A stretch of 64,000 nucleotides of DNA, from the NCBI GenBank assembly GCA_027485675.1, contig JAIXQP010000042.1, positions 166,517 through 230,516 of the forward strand, in the 5' to 3' direction. The stretch's first letter is position 1. Each line of letters begins with the position of its first letter. Source of the stretch: Terriglobales bacterium (lineage in GTDB: Bacteria > Acidobacteriota > Terriglobia > Bryobacterales > Bryobacteraceae). Shown one piece after another: positions 52,504 to 61,700 of the stretch. Under the pieces are notes generated by a model. It did not search any database, had not been told where the DNA came from, and saw only the letters and a program-made list of their open reading frames with translations. Both the position numbers and the translations under genes were made by a program.

Positions 52504-53225
52504 GCAAAGGCACCACCCCGCCCGGAGCCCGCACCGAGGAAGAAGCCGCCCTCTGGGTCCGCGGCATGTTCGCCGACGTCGCCCCCCGCTACGACCTCCT
52601 CAACCGCGTTCTCTCCTTCCAAATCGACCAGCTCTGGCGCGCCCATACCGTCCGCCGCGTCCAGTCCTATCTCGATAACCCCGCCGCCCGCATCCTCGAC
52701 CTCTGCTGCGGCACCGGCGACCTCCTTCTCGCCCTCGAAAAGCGCCGCCGCGGCCCCGTCCTCGGCAGCGACTTCTGCCACCCCATGCTCACGGCCTCCC
52801 AAGCCAAACGCGCCCGCTCGCCGCTCTTTGAAGCCGACGCCCTCCAGCTCCCCCTCGCCGACGCCTCGCTCGACCTCATCACCTGCGCCTTCGGCTTCCG
52901 CAACTTCGCCAACTACCGCAAAGGCATCGCCGAACTCCACCGCGTCCTCCGCCCCGGCGGCGCCGCCGCCATTCTCGAATTCTCCACGCCCCCCAACGCC
53001 GCCTTCCGCGCCCTCTACAACTTCTACAGCCTCCAAATCCTCCCCCGCATCGGCGCCCTCCTCAGCGGCCGCCGCGACGCCTACACCTATCTCCCCGAAT
53101 CCGTCCGCAAATTCCCCGGCGCCGAAGCCCTCGCCGCCGATTTCCGCTCCGCCGGCTTCGCCGACGTCACCTTCGATCGCCTCACCTTTGGCATCGTCGC
53201 CCTCCACATCGCACGCAAATCATGA
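52500..53225 (+). CDS. ubiE: Demethylmenaquinone methyltransferase
   Basis: 241 residues. Class I SAM methyltransferase of the UbiE/MenG family: MFADVAPRYDLLNRVLSFQID, ILDLCCGTGDLLLAL (SAM loop), ADALQLPLADASLDLITCAFGF (short: DLITCAFGFRNFANY), LRPGGAAAILEFS and FYSLQILPRIGALLSG. Completes menaquinone synthesis. ATGA-coupled to both aroB and the Yip1-family gene. Confidence 0.93.
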   Translation: MSKGTTPPGARTEEEAALWVRGMFADVAPRYDLLNRVLSFQIDQLWRAHTVRRVQSYLDNPAARILDLCCGTGDLLLALEKRRRGPVLGSDFCHPMLTASQAKRARSPLFEADALQLPLADASLDLITCAFGFRNFANYRKGIAELHRVLRPGGAAAILEFSTPPNAAFRALYNFYSLQILPRIGALLSGRRDAYTYLPESVRKFPGAEALAADFRSAGFADVTFDRLTFGIVALHIARKS

Positions 53226-53896
53226 ACCCCGTCCTCGCGATTCTCAACATCTTCCTCGACCCCGCTGCCTCCGTCCGCTACCAGCGCGCCCAGGGCAAAC
53301 TCGCCTGGCTCCCGCCCCTCGCCCTGGCCGCCGCCGTCTCCGTCGCCCTCGCCTACCTCCTCCGTCCCCTGATGGAAGGAGCCATGTACAACGACCTCCT
53401 CGAACAGATGGCCGAGCAAAAGGCCCGCGAATCCATGGAGATGATCCGCGGCACCCTCAGCTTCTCCCTCGTCATGACCCCCGTCATGCTCGCCGTCATG
53501 CTCGCCATCAGCGCCGCCCTCGTCCTCGGCTTCGGCACCATCATGGGCGCCCGCCTGCTCTTCCCGGAGGTCTTCACCCTCCTCGCCCACTGCTCCCTCA
53601 TCCCCTTGCTCGCCCAGGTCGCCCAAGCCATCGTCGTCAAAACCCGCGGCAGCCTCAACTCGATGAAGGAGATGCAGCCCTCCTTCGGCCTCGACCTCCT
53701 GTTGAGTGACGACGCTCCCCGCCTCCTCCAGGGCCTCCTCAACTACTTCTCGTTCTTCACCCTCTGGTACATCGTCATCCTCGGCCTCGCCTTCGCCGCC
53801 CTCGCCGGCGTCAGCAAAGCCAAGGGTTTCGCCATGACCGCGCCCGTCTGGCTCCTCGGCCTCTTCTTCGCCCTAATTGGCTCCGTCGTCGGCTAG
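53222..53896 (+). CDS. YIP1-family membrane protein
   Basis: 224 residues with about five transmembrane segments (about 30-48, 75-105, 110-130, 172-195, 200-222). The opening [15 protein letters not shown] and the central [23 protein letters not shown] fit bacterial Yip1-domain proteins, whose role is not defined. Third gene of aroB-ubiE-yip1, coupled by ATGA. Its end overlaps the small basic protein on the other strand by 24 bp. Confidence 0.82.
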   Translation: MNPVLAILNIFLDPAASVRYQRAQGKLAWLPPLALAAAVSVALAYLLRPLMEGAMYNDLLEQMAEQKARESMEMIRGTLSFSLVMTPVMLAVMLAISAALVLGFGTIMGARLLFPEVFTLLAHCSLIPLLAQVAQAIVVKTRGSLNSMKEMQPSFGLDLLLSDDAPRLLQGLLNYFSFFTLWYIVILGLAFAALAGVSKAKGFAMTAPVWLLGLFFALIGSVVG

Positions 53897-54037
53897 CGGG
53901 TCCGGCTTGTACTTCGGTTTGCGCTTGTCTTTCGGTTCTATCGTCTGCGTCCCCTTCACGATTCCAATCACGTTGCGGGCGACGCGCCGCACCGTTTTGC
54001 CGCTGTCGGGGGGCTTGGGTTTCTTACGGGTTGCCAT
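53873..54037 (-). CDS. Small basic protein, 54 residues
   Basis: Short [23 protein letters not shown] ... DPLADDGAN, with about 30 percent Lys/Arg and an otherwise hydrophobic middle (NVIGIVKGT). The reading frame is clean from ATG 54037 to TAG 53873. Not recognised; nucleic-acid or acidic-surface binding is plausible from charge only. Divergent from tatA by 38 bp, so both promoters must share that interval; overlaps yip1 tail to tail by 24 bp. Confidence 0.6.
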   Translation of the reverse strand: MATRKKPKPPDSGKTVRRVARNVIGIVKGTQTIEPKDKRKPKYKPDPLADDGAN

Positions 54038-54042
54038 ATGGT

Positions 54043-54048
54043 TATAAT
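54043..54048 (+). promoter_or_regulatory. Candidate -10 box for tatA
   Basis: A perfect TATAAT lies 27 bp before the tatA ATG, with AAAGGAGG ribosome binding site between them. No good -35 is seen at 17 bp spacing. Confidence 0.45.
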
Positions 54049-54075
54049 AGAGGCGTAAATTCCAAAGGAGGCCAT

Positions 54076-54255
54076 ATGAGAGGATTTGGCTGGCAAGAAC
54101 TATTGGTTATCCTGGCTATTGCTGCTTTGCTGTTCGGCGGGAAGAAGATTCCCGAAGTCGCAAAGGGTCTCGGCGAGGGTATCAAGAACTTCAAAAACGC
54201 TCTCAAGAGCGAAGACAAAACCCCGGAACAGGCCGAAGAAAAGAAGCAGGCGTAA
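54076..54255 (+). CDS. tatA: Sec-independent translocase TatA/TatE
   Basis: 59 residues. Short N-terminus, transmembrane helix [20 protein letters not shown] with the FGGKKIPEV hinge and an amphipathic helix [13 protein letters not shown], then a charged tail. Pore-forming component for Tat substrates such as the DUF1501 protein at 4501-5781. Start fixed by AAAGGAGG seven bases upstream. tatB and tatC are not in the window. Confidence 0.95.
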   Translation: MRGFGWQELLVILAIAALLFGGKKIPEVAKGLGEGIKNFKNALKSEDKTPEQAEEKKQA

Positions 54256-54306
54256 GGCTTCCTCTGGTCGCCCGCACTTTGGGCGGAACGGAATCGGTAA
54301 CAAAAG

Positions 54307-54337
54307 AACCCCCGCAGGTCTTCCTGACGGGGGTTTT
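54307..54337. terminator. Bidirectional rho-independent terminator between tatA and HU
   Basis: Stem AACCCCCG-CAGG / CCTG-a-CGGGGGTT with loop TCTT, followed by TTTT on the + strand and, read from the other side, by a T-rich stretch (from AAAAGAA). Serves tatA (+) and the HU gene (-). Confidence 0.85.
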
Positions 54338-54374
54338 CTAAGTTTTGGAATTGGGTGAAACGGAACCGGACGGA

Positions 54375-54695
54375 TTAGCTCGCGGCCTTAACCTTCTTCG
54401 GCGGCACGATCGCGTCCTTCACCGCTTTCGCCACCCGGAACTTCACGACCTTCTTGGCCGGAATCTTGATCGTCGCGCCCGTGGCAGGGTTGCGGCCCGA
54501 CCGCGCCTTGCGCTCCTGGCGCACTAGGCGGCCAAGGCCCGGAAGCACGGCCACGCCGTTCTTCTTGGTCTCCTTGATCGCGATCTCGGCATACAGCGTC
54601 AGGAATGCCTTCGCCTGCTTCTTGTTGATCCCTTCCACTCCCTCGACGAGGGCAGCGACGAGTTGGGTTTGCGTCATACGTGTAACGACAGCCAT
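54375..54695 (-). CDS. hup: HU-family DNA-binding protein
   Basis: 106 residues from ATG 54695, with AAGGAG upstream. MTQTQLVAALVEGVEGINKKQAK helices, then the saddle with LPGLGRLVRQERKARSGRNP and TGATIKIPAKKVVKFRVAKAVKDAI; the DNA-minor-groove Pro of the RNP loop is present. A basic C-terminal tail (PPKKVKAAS) extends the usual 90 residues. Nucleoid protein. The 146 bp upstream are AT-rich and probably hold its promoter. Confidence 0.93.
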   Translation of the reverse strand: MAVVTRMTQTQLVAALVEGVEGINKKQAKAFLTLYAEIAIKETKKNGVAVLPGLGRLVRQERKARSGRNPATGATIKIPAKKVVKFRVAKAVKDAIVPPKKVKAAS

Positions 54696-54841
54696 GTTGC
54701 TCCTTTTCTGATTCTCCCGGAGAATCGGAACCAGCCTAAAACGTTTCAATCATTTTCATGGTGAAATGTTCTAATCGATCCCTTTGCAGTTGCAATCATA
54801 AGGCAGTTTTCGCACCGATGTAAAGGGAAAATCGCTACAAG

Positions 54842-55444
54842 ATGGCCAATTTCGCAGGTTTTTTATGTCCGGCGTCCGTCAAGCCCCTATTTTTCGGGCT
54901 CTTGGCGGCTCTGATGCTCTCCGGAGCCCAGCAGGATGGGCTTCCGCGCGTGCTCCTTTCTACGCCTCTGGGCGACATCGTCGTCGAAGTGAATACGCGC
55001 GCGGCGCCCGTCACGGCGGCCAACTTCCTCCGTTACGTCGATGCGGGCCACTACAACTATGGCCGGTTCCAGCGCACCGTCCGCCTGGACAACCAGCCGA
55101 AGGACTCTGTCCCGATCGAACTGGTCCAGGCCGTGGCGCGGGTGGACAAGGCGTTCCCGCCCATCCCGCTCGAACGGACGTCCGTCACGGGCCTCCACCA
55201 CGTGGATGGCGCCCTCTCCATGGCCCGTGTGAAGCCCGATTCGGCCACCTCTCACTTCTTCATCTGCCTGGGCAACCAGCCCGAACTCGACTTTGGCGGC
55301 CGCAACCCGGACGGTGAAGGTTTCGCCGTCTTCGGCCGCGTCATCTCCGGCCTCGACATCGCCCGCCGCATCCAGCAATCCCCCGCCGTCGGCCAGGCCC
55401 TGAAGCCCCCCATCCCCATCACCAAAGCCCGCCGCCTGCGCTAA
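54842..55444 (+). CDS. Exported cyclophilin-type peptidyl-prolyl isomerase
   Basis: 200 residues: hydrophobic N-terminus (about 12-29, signal or anchor) then a short cyclophilin fold: VLLSTPLGDIVVEVNTRAAP, NFLRYVDAGHYNYGRFQRTV, SATSHFFICLGNQPELDFGG and GFAVFGRVISGLDIARRI. Catalyses proline isomerisation of exported proteins. Overlaps the convergent histidine-kinase gene end by 4 bp. Confidence 0.9.
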   Translation: MANFAGFLCPASVKPLFFGLLAALMLSGAQQDGLPRVLLSTPLGDIVVEVNTRAAPVTAANFLRYVDAGHYNYGRFQRTVRLDNQPKDSVPIELVQAVARVDKAFPPIPLERTSVTGLHHVDGALSMARVKPDSATSHFFICLGNQPELDFGGRNPDGEGFAVFGRVISGLDIARRIQQSPAVGQALKPPIPITKARRLR

Positions 55445-56076
55445 TCCCCCGGCAGCGTAATCGTAAACACCGCCCCCCGCGGCTCCCGGTTCTCCGCCGC
55501 CACCGTCCCCCCGTTCTCCCCCACAATCGACGACACAATATGCAGGCCCAACCCCGTCCGGCTCCGGCTCCGCTTCGTCGTAAACCGCGGCTCAAAAATA
55601 TGCGGCAACACCTCCGCCGATATCCCCGGCCCGTTATCCGCCACCGTAATCACCATCTGCTCCCCGTCCCGCCGCGCCCGGATCTCAATCACCGCCTCCT
55701 CCGGCTTAATCTGCGCCGCGTTCAAAAACAGGTTCACAAACACCCGCTCCCACGCCGCCGGCGAACCCGGTAGCCGCAGCCCCGGCTCAATCTCGCTATT
55801 CCACGTCACCGTCGCCGCCCGCGTCACCTGCAGAAAGTCATCCGCATGCAGAATCGCGTTATCCAACACGCCCTGCACCTCCCCCGACTCCCGCGCCGTC
55901 TCCGTCAAACTCTCCACAATCCGGCCGCCCCGCGTCACACTCCGCCGAATCGTCGCCGCCAGCCGCGCCCACTTCGGGTCCCGCCCCAACAACTCGGCAG
56001 ACTCCGCCAGCGTCTCAAACACATTGTTCAAGTCGTGCGCCAGCCCGGCTACGGTCAGCTCGGTATCCCGCTCCAC
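55441..56076 (-). CDS. Histidine kinase core without an input domain
   Basis: 211 residues from GTG 56076 (the frame is open to 56118). H-box GLAHDLNNVFETLAES (phospho-His in AHDLNN), a helical dimerisation domain, N-box VFVNLFLNAAQ, G1 VADNGPGIS, F-box FEPRFTTKRS and G2 RTGLGLHIV are complete. No transmembrane or sensor domain. Follows aroA with a 1-bp gap and no response regulator nearby except the receiver-less winged helix at 57394. Confidence 0.85.
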   Translation of the reverse strand: MERDTELTVAGLAHDLNNVFETLAESAELLGRDPKWARLAATIRRSVTRGGRIVESLTETARESGEVQGVLDNAILHADDFLQVTRAATVTWNSEIEPGLRLPGSPAAWERVFVNLFLNAAQIKPEEAVIEIRARRDGEQMVITVADNGPGISAEVLPHIFEPRFTTKRSRSRTGLGLHIVSSIVGENGGTVAAENREPRGAVFTITLPGD

Positions 56077-56077
56077 A

Positions 56078-57361
56078 TCAGCCCCGAATCCGTTCCAGCG
56101 TATCGTAAAACTCAGCAAAGGAAACGCTCGCCGCCTCCGCCTCGTTCACCGTGCTCTCCCCGTCCGCAAACAGCGACGCCACCGCAAAGGCCATCGCAAT
56201 CCGGTGGTCCCCAAACGAGTCCACCTCCGCCGCCCGGAACTGCTGCTTCCCCGGCACCCGCAGCCCATCGTGCGACGTCTCAATCTCAATCCCCATCCGC
56301 CGCATATTCTCGGCCACCGTCGCAATCCGGTCCGTCTCTTTCACGCGCAACTCGCCCGCGTCCCGCACCACCAGCCCCTCTTCGCTCATCGCCCCCAGCA
56401 CGGCCAACACCGGAATCTCGTCAATCAACGCCGCCGTCACGCCCTTCTCAATCACCCCGCCCTGAAACTTGCTCGCCCGCACCTGCAGGTCCCCAATCAG
56501 CTCCCCGCCCGAAGACCGCACGTCCAGCACTTTAATCTGCGCTCCGCCCCCCACCAAAAAGTCGATCAGCGCCGTCCGCGAAGGGTTCACCCCCACGTCG
56601 TAGATCACCAGATTCGACTCCTTCGCCAGAATCGCCGCCACCAGAAAAAACGCCGCCCCGGACAAATCGCCCGGCACCAGCAGCTCCCGCCCCGTCAACG
56701 CCGCCCCGCTCGTAATCGAAACCGTCGTCCCCTGCGGCCGAATGTCCGCCCCGAACTCTTTCAACGCAATCTCGGAATGGTCCCGCGTCTTATGCGACTC
56801 CCGCGTCACCGTCGTCCCGTTCGCATACAGCCCCGCGAACAGCACGCAACTCTTCACCTGCGCGCTCGCCACCGGCAGCGTGTAGTCAATCGCCTGCAAG
56901 TCCGCGTTGCCCTGAATCTCAATTGGCGGATACGTCCCATCCACGGCCGCAATCTTCGCGCCCATCAGCTCCAGCGGCGTAATAATCCGCTTCATCGGCC
57001 GCCGAGCAATGGAAGAATCACCCTCCAGCCGGCTCGTAAACGGCTGCGCCGCCAGAATCCCGCTCATCATCCGGATCGTCGAACCCGAATTGCCCACGTC
57101 CAGCGTCTTCGCCGGAGCCGTGTACCCCCGCAGCCCCTTCCCATGGACCTTGATCTCGGTCCCGTCCCGCTCCACGCCAATCCCCAGCGTCTCCACGCAA
57201 TTCAGCGTCGAATGCGGATCCGCCCCCGTCGAATAATTCCGCAACGTGGAGGTCCCCTCCGCCACGGATGCCAGAATCGCGTACCGATGAGAAATCGACT
57301 TATCGCCGGGGAGCCGGATGGCGCCGCTGATCGCGGACGCGGGTTGAATCTTTACCTGCAT
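56078..57361 (-). CDS. aroA: 3-phosphoshikimate 1-carboxyvinyltransferase (EPSP synthase)
   Basis: 427 residues. LPGDKSISHRYAILASVAEG (N-terminal, phosphate and PEP region), LDVGNSGSTIRMMSG, GDSSIARRPMKRIITPL, LPVASAQVKSCVLFAGLYA, ESHKTRDHSE, KETDRIATVAENMRRMG and FGDHRIAMAFAVASL are all intact. Makes EPSP in the shikimate pathway, two steps after the product of aroB nearby. Coupled to the kinase gene downstream. Confidence 0.96.
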   Translation of the reverse strand: MQVKIQPASAISGAIRLPGDKSISHRYAILASVAEGTSTLRNYSTGADPHSTLNCVETLGIGVERDGTEIKVHGKGLRGYTAPAKTLDVGNSGSTIRMMSGILAAQPFTSRLEGDSSIARRPMKRIITPLELMGAKIAAVDGTYPPIEIQGNADLQAIDYTLPVASAQVKSCVLFAGLYANGTTVTRESHKTRDHSEIALKEFGADIRPQGTTVSITSGAALTGRELLVPGDLSGAAFFLVAAILAKESNLVIYDVGVNPSRTALIDFLVGGGAQIKVLDVRSSGGELIGDLQVRASKFQGGVIEKGVTAALIDEIPVLAVLGAMSEEGLVVRDAGELRVKETDRIATVAENMRRMGIEIETSHDGLRVPGKQQFRAAEVDSFGDHRIAMAFAVASLFADGESTVNEAEAASVSFAEFYDTLERIRG

Positions 57362-57393
57362 GCAAAACCTCTATTGTAGAGGGTTTCGCCTGC

Positions 57394-57741
57394 TTAAGCG
57401 CCGATTGCGTACGTAGCCGGACCCGGAATCACCAACGGCCGCGGCGCGCGCAAACGCGCAAACCGGTAGCCGACGCCGAAGATCGTCTGGATGTACTCTT
57501 CACCGTAAATCCCCAACTTCCGCCGCAATCGCCGCACATGCACATCCAACGTCCGCGTCCGCGTCCCGCTCCGGTAGCCCCACACCGTCTCAAGCAGCAC
57601 CTCCCGCGGAATCGTTTCGCCCTCGTTCTGCGACAGCATCGCCAGCAGCTCAAACTCCTTCCGCGTCAGCGTCAGCTTGACGTCATCGAACCGGACCGCC
57701 GACCAATCAATCGAAAGATGTTCGTCGTGAAAAATTTGCAT
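57394..57741 (-). CDS. Stand-alone OmpR-type winged-helix protein
   Basis: 115 residues. A complete Trans_reg_C domain (LTRKEFELLAMLSQNEG, REVLLETVWGY, RTLDVHVRRLRRKLG, IQTIFGVGYRFA) preceded by about 20 residues and no receiver domain. Binds DNA but cannot be phosphorylated as a standard response regulator. Upstream of aroA (33 bp) and close to an input-less kinase. ATG 57741 preferred over TTG 57744. Confidence 0.87.
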   Translation of the reverse strand: MQIFHDEHLSIDWSAVRFDDVKLTLTRKEFELLAMLSQNEGETIPREVLLETVWGYRSGTRTRTLDVHVRRLRRKLGIYGEEYIQTIFGVGYRFARLRAPRPLVIPGPATYAIGA

Positions 57742-57828
57742 CAAAGACCCCCAAGCAGGCTAGTCGTGATAGTAAGGGCAAACCCCCCCGCCGGTCGTCT
57801 CCAGGTTGTAAAAATCTTGTAAAAGCCG

Positions 57829-58748
57829 TCAGGCCCGGTCCAAAAACGCGTACGCCTGCTGCCGCACTTCCGGCGGAAAATCGTGCCCGCAGTCCGGGTA
57901 CGCCGTCTCCAGCCTCCCCCGCCCGAACCGCCCGCTCACCGCCCGCACGCAATCCCGCACCCCGCTGTTATCGAAGTTATCGTCGCCCAGCGGCGCGCTG
58001 ATAAACACCGCCCGCCCCGCCATCATCCGCAGCAGGTCCGGAAAGTCCCACGGCAGCTTCGCCGGATCGTTCTGATACCGCTCCCGCACCCGCGGCATGT
58101 ACCGGTCCTGGTCCCAGCCCTTCAAATTCCCGCCCTTATACTTCGCCATCGCCGTAAACCCGCAACTGGTCACCGCCGCCCGGATCCGCTTATCCCACGC
58201 CGTCACAAACAGCGTATTGTGCCCCCCCAGCGAATGCCCAATCGCCACCACCGTCTTCGCCCCCCGCCCCACCAGCAAGTCCACCCCCCGCCGGTGATTG
58301 ATGATCCCCTTCATCGTCCCCGATGCCACCCCCACCCCGAAAACGTCCTTCGGAAAATCCGTCACATCGTCCCCAAACGACGGATAATCCGGCACGAGAC
58401 ACAAATACCCCCGCTGCGCCAGCTCATGCGCGTAATGCAGATTCGGCTTCCCGCCCAACCCCGCCGGCTCGTCCTTGCCGATCTTCGTCGTCTGGTGCAG
58501 ACACAGCGCCGCCCGCCCGCTCCACGTGTCCGCGTCAGCACCCACGCCGTCACCGGATTCCCCGGCTTCGCCCCATAACGGATCTTCTGCCGCCGGTACC
58601 CCGCCCCCGCCTGCGCCGCCCCCAGCTCCTCAACGGCAATCGGGGTTCGATCGCGCGGCGGGAGTCTTCCCGCCACCGCTTCGAACCCCGATTCCTTTGC
58701 TACTGCCGGCAGAGCCAGCAGCCATCCTAAATCCCGGCGGGAGAGCAT
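57829..58748 (-). pseudogene. Frameshifted Tat-type alpha/beta hydrolase
   Basis: Two overlapping frames make one protein. 58748 down to about 58515 encodes a Tat-like N-terminus (MLSRRDLGWLLALPAVAKE) and the region through NPVTAWVLTRTRGAG; 58545 down to 57829 encodes CLHQTTKIGKDEPAGLGG, VAIGHSLGGHN (nucleophile), GDDNFDNSG and CGHDFPPE. A -1 shift is needed near 58510-58525 in the run GCGGGCGGGCGGCG. Family: dienelactone/abhydrolase esterases of secreted type. Either a broken gene or a one-base sequencing deletion in a G-rich tract. Confidence 0.75.
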
Positions 58749-58767
58749 CCCACCGTTATACCGCTCC

Positions 58768-61700
58768 TTAGAACCGGTAGCGGATCGCCAACTGCATAAT
58801 CCGCGGCTCCCGCGCCGACGTGATCCAACCGAAGTTCGTGTTGCCCACCGTCGTCTGCGGGTTGTTGAAGTTCACCGTGTTGAACAGGTTGAACGCCTCC
58901 CACCGGATATCCACGCTCTGCCGCTCGGTAATGCGGAAGCCCTTCGACAGGTTGAAGTCCGTGTTGAAGAAGCGCGGCCCGTACGCCGTATTCCGCGCCG
59001 CGTTGCCCGGCGTGTCGATGGTCTGCACCCGGTAAGCCGCCGGGTCCAGGAACCGGAACCGATCCGTCTTCGGATCAATCCCCGTGTTCGCTTCGCCCAC
59101 GCGGTCCGGCCGCAATCCGCCGCCGTTCCGATTCAGGAACCGGTACGCCCGGCCCGTCGCCGGATCAATCCCGTTCCCGTTCAAGCCCACGTTCAGCGGC
59201 AAACCCGTCCGCCAGTTAATGATCATCGACGTCCGCCAGCCGCCCAGCACGGCGTCCGTGAAGCCGTTCCAGCTGCTGCCGTACTTCTTGCCCTTGCCAA
59301 ACGGCATCTCGTAGGTCACCGCCGTCGTGTACTGCAACTGCGGCGTCTGCGTCATGCGCCCGTTCTCCAGGTCAAACCGGTCCAGGAACTGCGGCGAAGC
59401 GCCCGCGTCCCACGTCCCCACCTGGTCAATCGCGCTCGCCCAGGTGAAGCTGGCCAGAGCATACAACCCGTTCGAGAAGTTGTGTTCGAACTTCGTCTGC
59501 AGCGCGTTGTACCAGCTCTTGCCCCGGCTCGCGCCCGTCTGAATCCCCTGCCACAGCGGGAACGGCCGGTTCGCCGCCACGGACCCGTCCACCCCAAACG
59601 GAGTCTGGTTCCGCTCATACAACCCGAACAGGTTCACGCCCCGGTTGCCCGCATACGCCACTTCCCACGTGCTCGACCGGTTCACCCGGTACTGCACCGC
59701 CAGGTTGAACTGCTGAATCCGGCCGCTGCGCTGGTCGCGCTCCCGCGTCCGCAGGCCAATCGTCCGGCTGTCGAAGTTCGACAGCACGCCCGCCGGCAGC
59801 GGATCGCTCAGCCGCACCGGCGCCGGGCCCGTGCCCACCCGCAGCAGCGTCGGCTGAATCAGTTGCGGCGGGTTCAGCGGCAGGTTCGCCTCCGACCCAT
59901 AGATATCTTCCGTGTTGTAGAAGATGCCGTAACCGCCGCGGATCACCAGCTTCTCTTCAATCGCCTGCCAGGCAAAACCCAGCCGCGGACCGAAGTTGTT
60001 CTTGTCCGGTGTCGTCAGGTACTTGTCTTCGTCACTCGCAAACACCAGACCACCCGTCGCCGGGTTGAAGTTGATGTTTTTGTTCGTACCGCTGCCGTAG
60101 AACGGCGTCGTGTACTCGTAGCGCAATCCCAAATTCAGCGTCAGCCGCGGCGTCAGCTTCCAGTCATCCTGCACGAAGAAGCTATACGCCTCCTGCAGTT
60201 GCTTCACCTCCGGCACCGTGTTGAGCTGCACGCTCTCCGGGAAGCCCAACAGCAGATCGCCCATCGCGTCGTTCGTAAACCGCCCCTGGAAGTTGTACGC
60301 CGGCGTCCGCCGCGTCACGTCCACGAAGCTGTTGTTCTTGAGCCGCATCTCAAATCCGCCGCGCACAAAGTGCTTGCCCGCCGTCATCGAAATCGTCTCG
60401 ACAATCTGGTGCAGCTTCGGCGCTTGGAACTGCGGACGGAAGTTCCGCGTGCCGAGCTGGTTGTAGTTCGTCGGGTTGATCAGCGGCAGCCCGCCCACCT
60501 GCAGCATGTCCGCCGGGAAGCCCCGGAAGCCAAACGCGTCCGCCTTCTGGTCGTTCGCCGTCGCGTGCGCAAACTCGGCAAACGTGTAGTTGTTGCCGTA
60601 GCGCAGCGTGTTCACAATGCGCGGCGAAATCGTCTTCGTCCACGCCAGCGCCAGACTCCGGTTCTCGTTGAACTGCGCGCCCTGGTTGCCCACGCCGTCG
60701 CCCAGGCCCGGGAAGATCGCATCCCGGTTGAACTTCTGCCGCATGAAGCTGAAGCGGCCCATAATCTGGTTCTGGTCGTTCAGGTTGTAGTCAAACCGCG
60801 TATCGAACTTGTGCGTGTTCTCGTTGCCGTCCCGCTGCAGGCTGTAGTTGTTCGCCGGCCGCCCGTTCTGGAACTGCCCCGGCGTGTTCGGCTCGGGATA
60901 GAGATCAATCACGCGCCGTGCCAGCGCGTCCATCCGCGACGTCGGAATCACGTTCCCCGGAAACGCCGTGTTCGTCGACGGGTCCACAATGTTCAACGCG
61001 CCAAACTGGCCCTGCCGCTGCGCCATCGTCGGCACCGTCGTCAGAAAGGTATCGGCAAAGCTCTGCCGGAAGCCCTCATAGGCCCCGAAGTAGAACAGCT
61101 TGTTCTTCACCATCGGCCCGCCAATCGTGCCGCCGAACTGGTCCCACTTCAGGTTGTTCTTCGGCACGTTCTGCAGGTTATTCGTCCAGCCCCGCGCCGC
61201 CAGCGCCGAGTTCCGGTTGAAGTAGTAGCCCGTTCCGTGCGTCTCGTTGCTCCCGCTCTTGATCGATACGTTCACCACCGCCCCCGCGCTCCGCCCGAAC
61301 TCGGCCGAAAACGAATTCGTCTGCACCTTGAACTCGGCAATCGCGTCCGGATTCGGCTGCACCACCTGCGCGCTCAAGCTCTGCGCGTTCTGCGTCCCCT
61401 GGTTGTTGTCCACGCCGTCCAGCAAAAAGTTGTTCTGCGTATGGTAGTTCCCATTCGCCACAAACCACCCCGGCCCGCGCGTCGTCGGGTTCAACGTGCT
61501 CGCCGCCACGCCCGGCGATAGCAGCGCCAGCTCCGTGTACCGCCGGCCCGCCAGCGGCAGCTCCACCGCCGTCCGCCCGCTGATCACCTGCCCCAGCGAT
61601 CCCTGCTCCGTCTGAATCGAAGCCACCGTCGCCTTCACTTCCACCGTCTCGCTCAACGACGAAACCTCCAGCTTCACCCGCACCAGGCGCCGCTCGTCAA

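Noticed and set aside
58510..58530. Programmed -1 frameshift in the hydrolase
   Set aside because: No canonical slippery heptamer with downstream structure; a simple base loss in a G-rich run is more economical.
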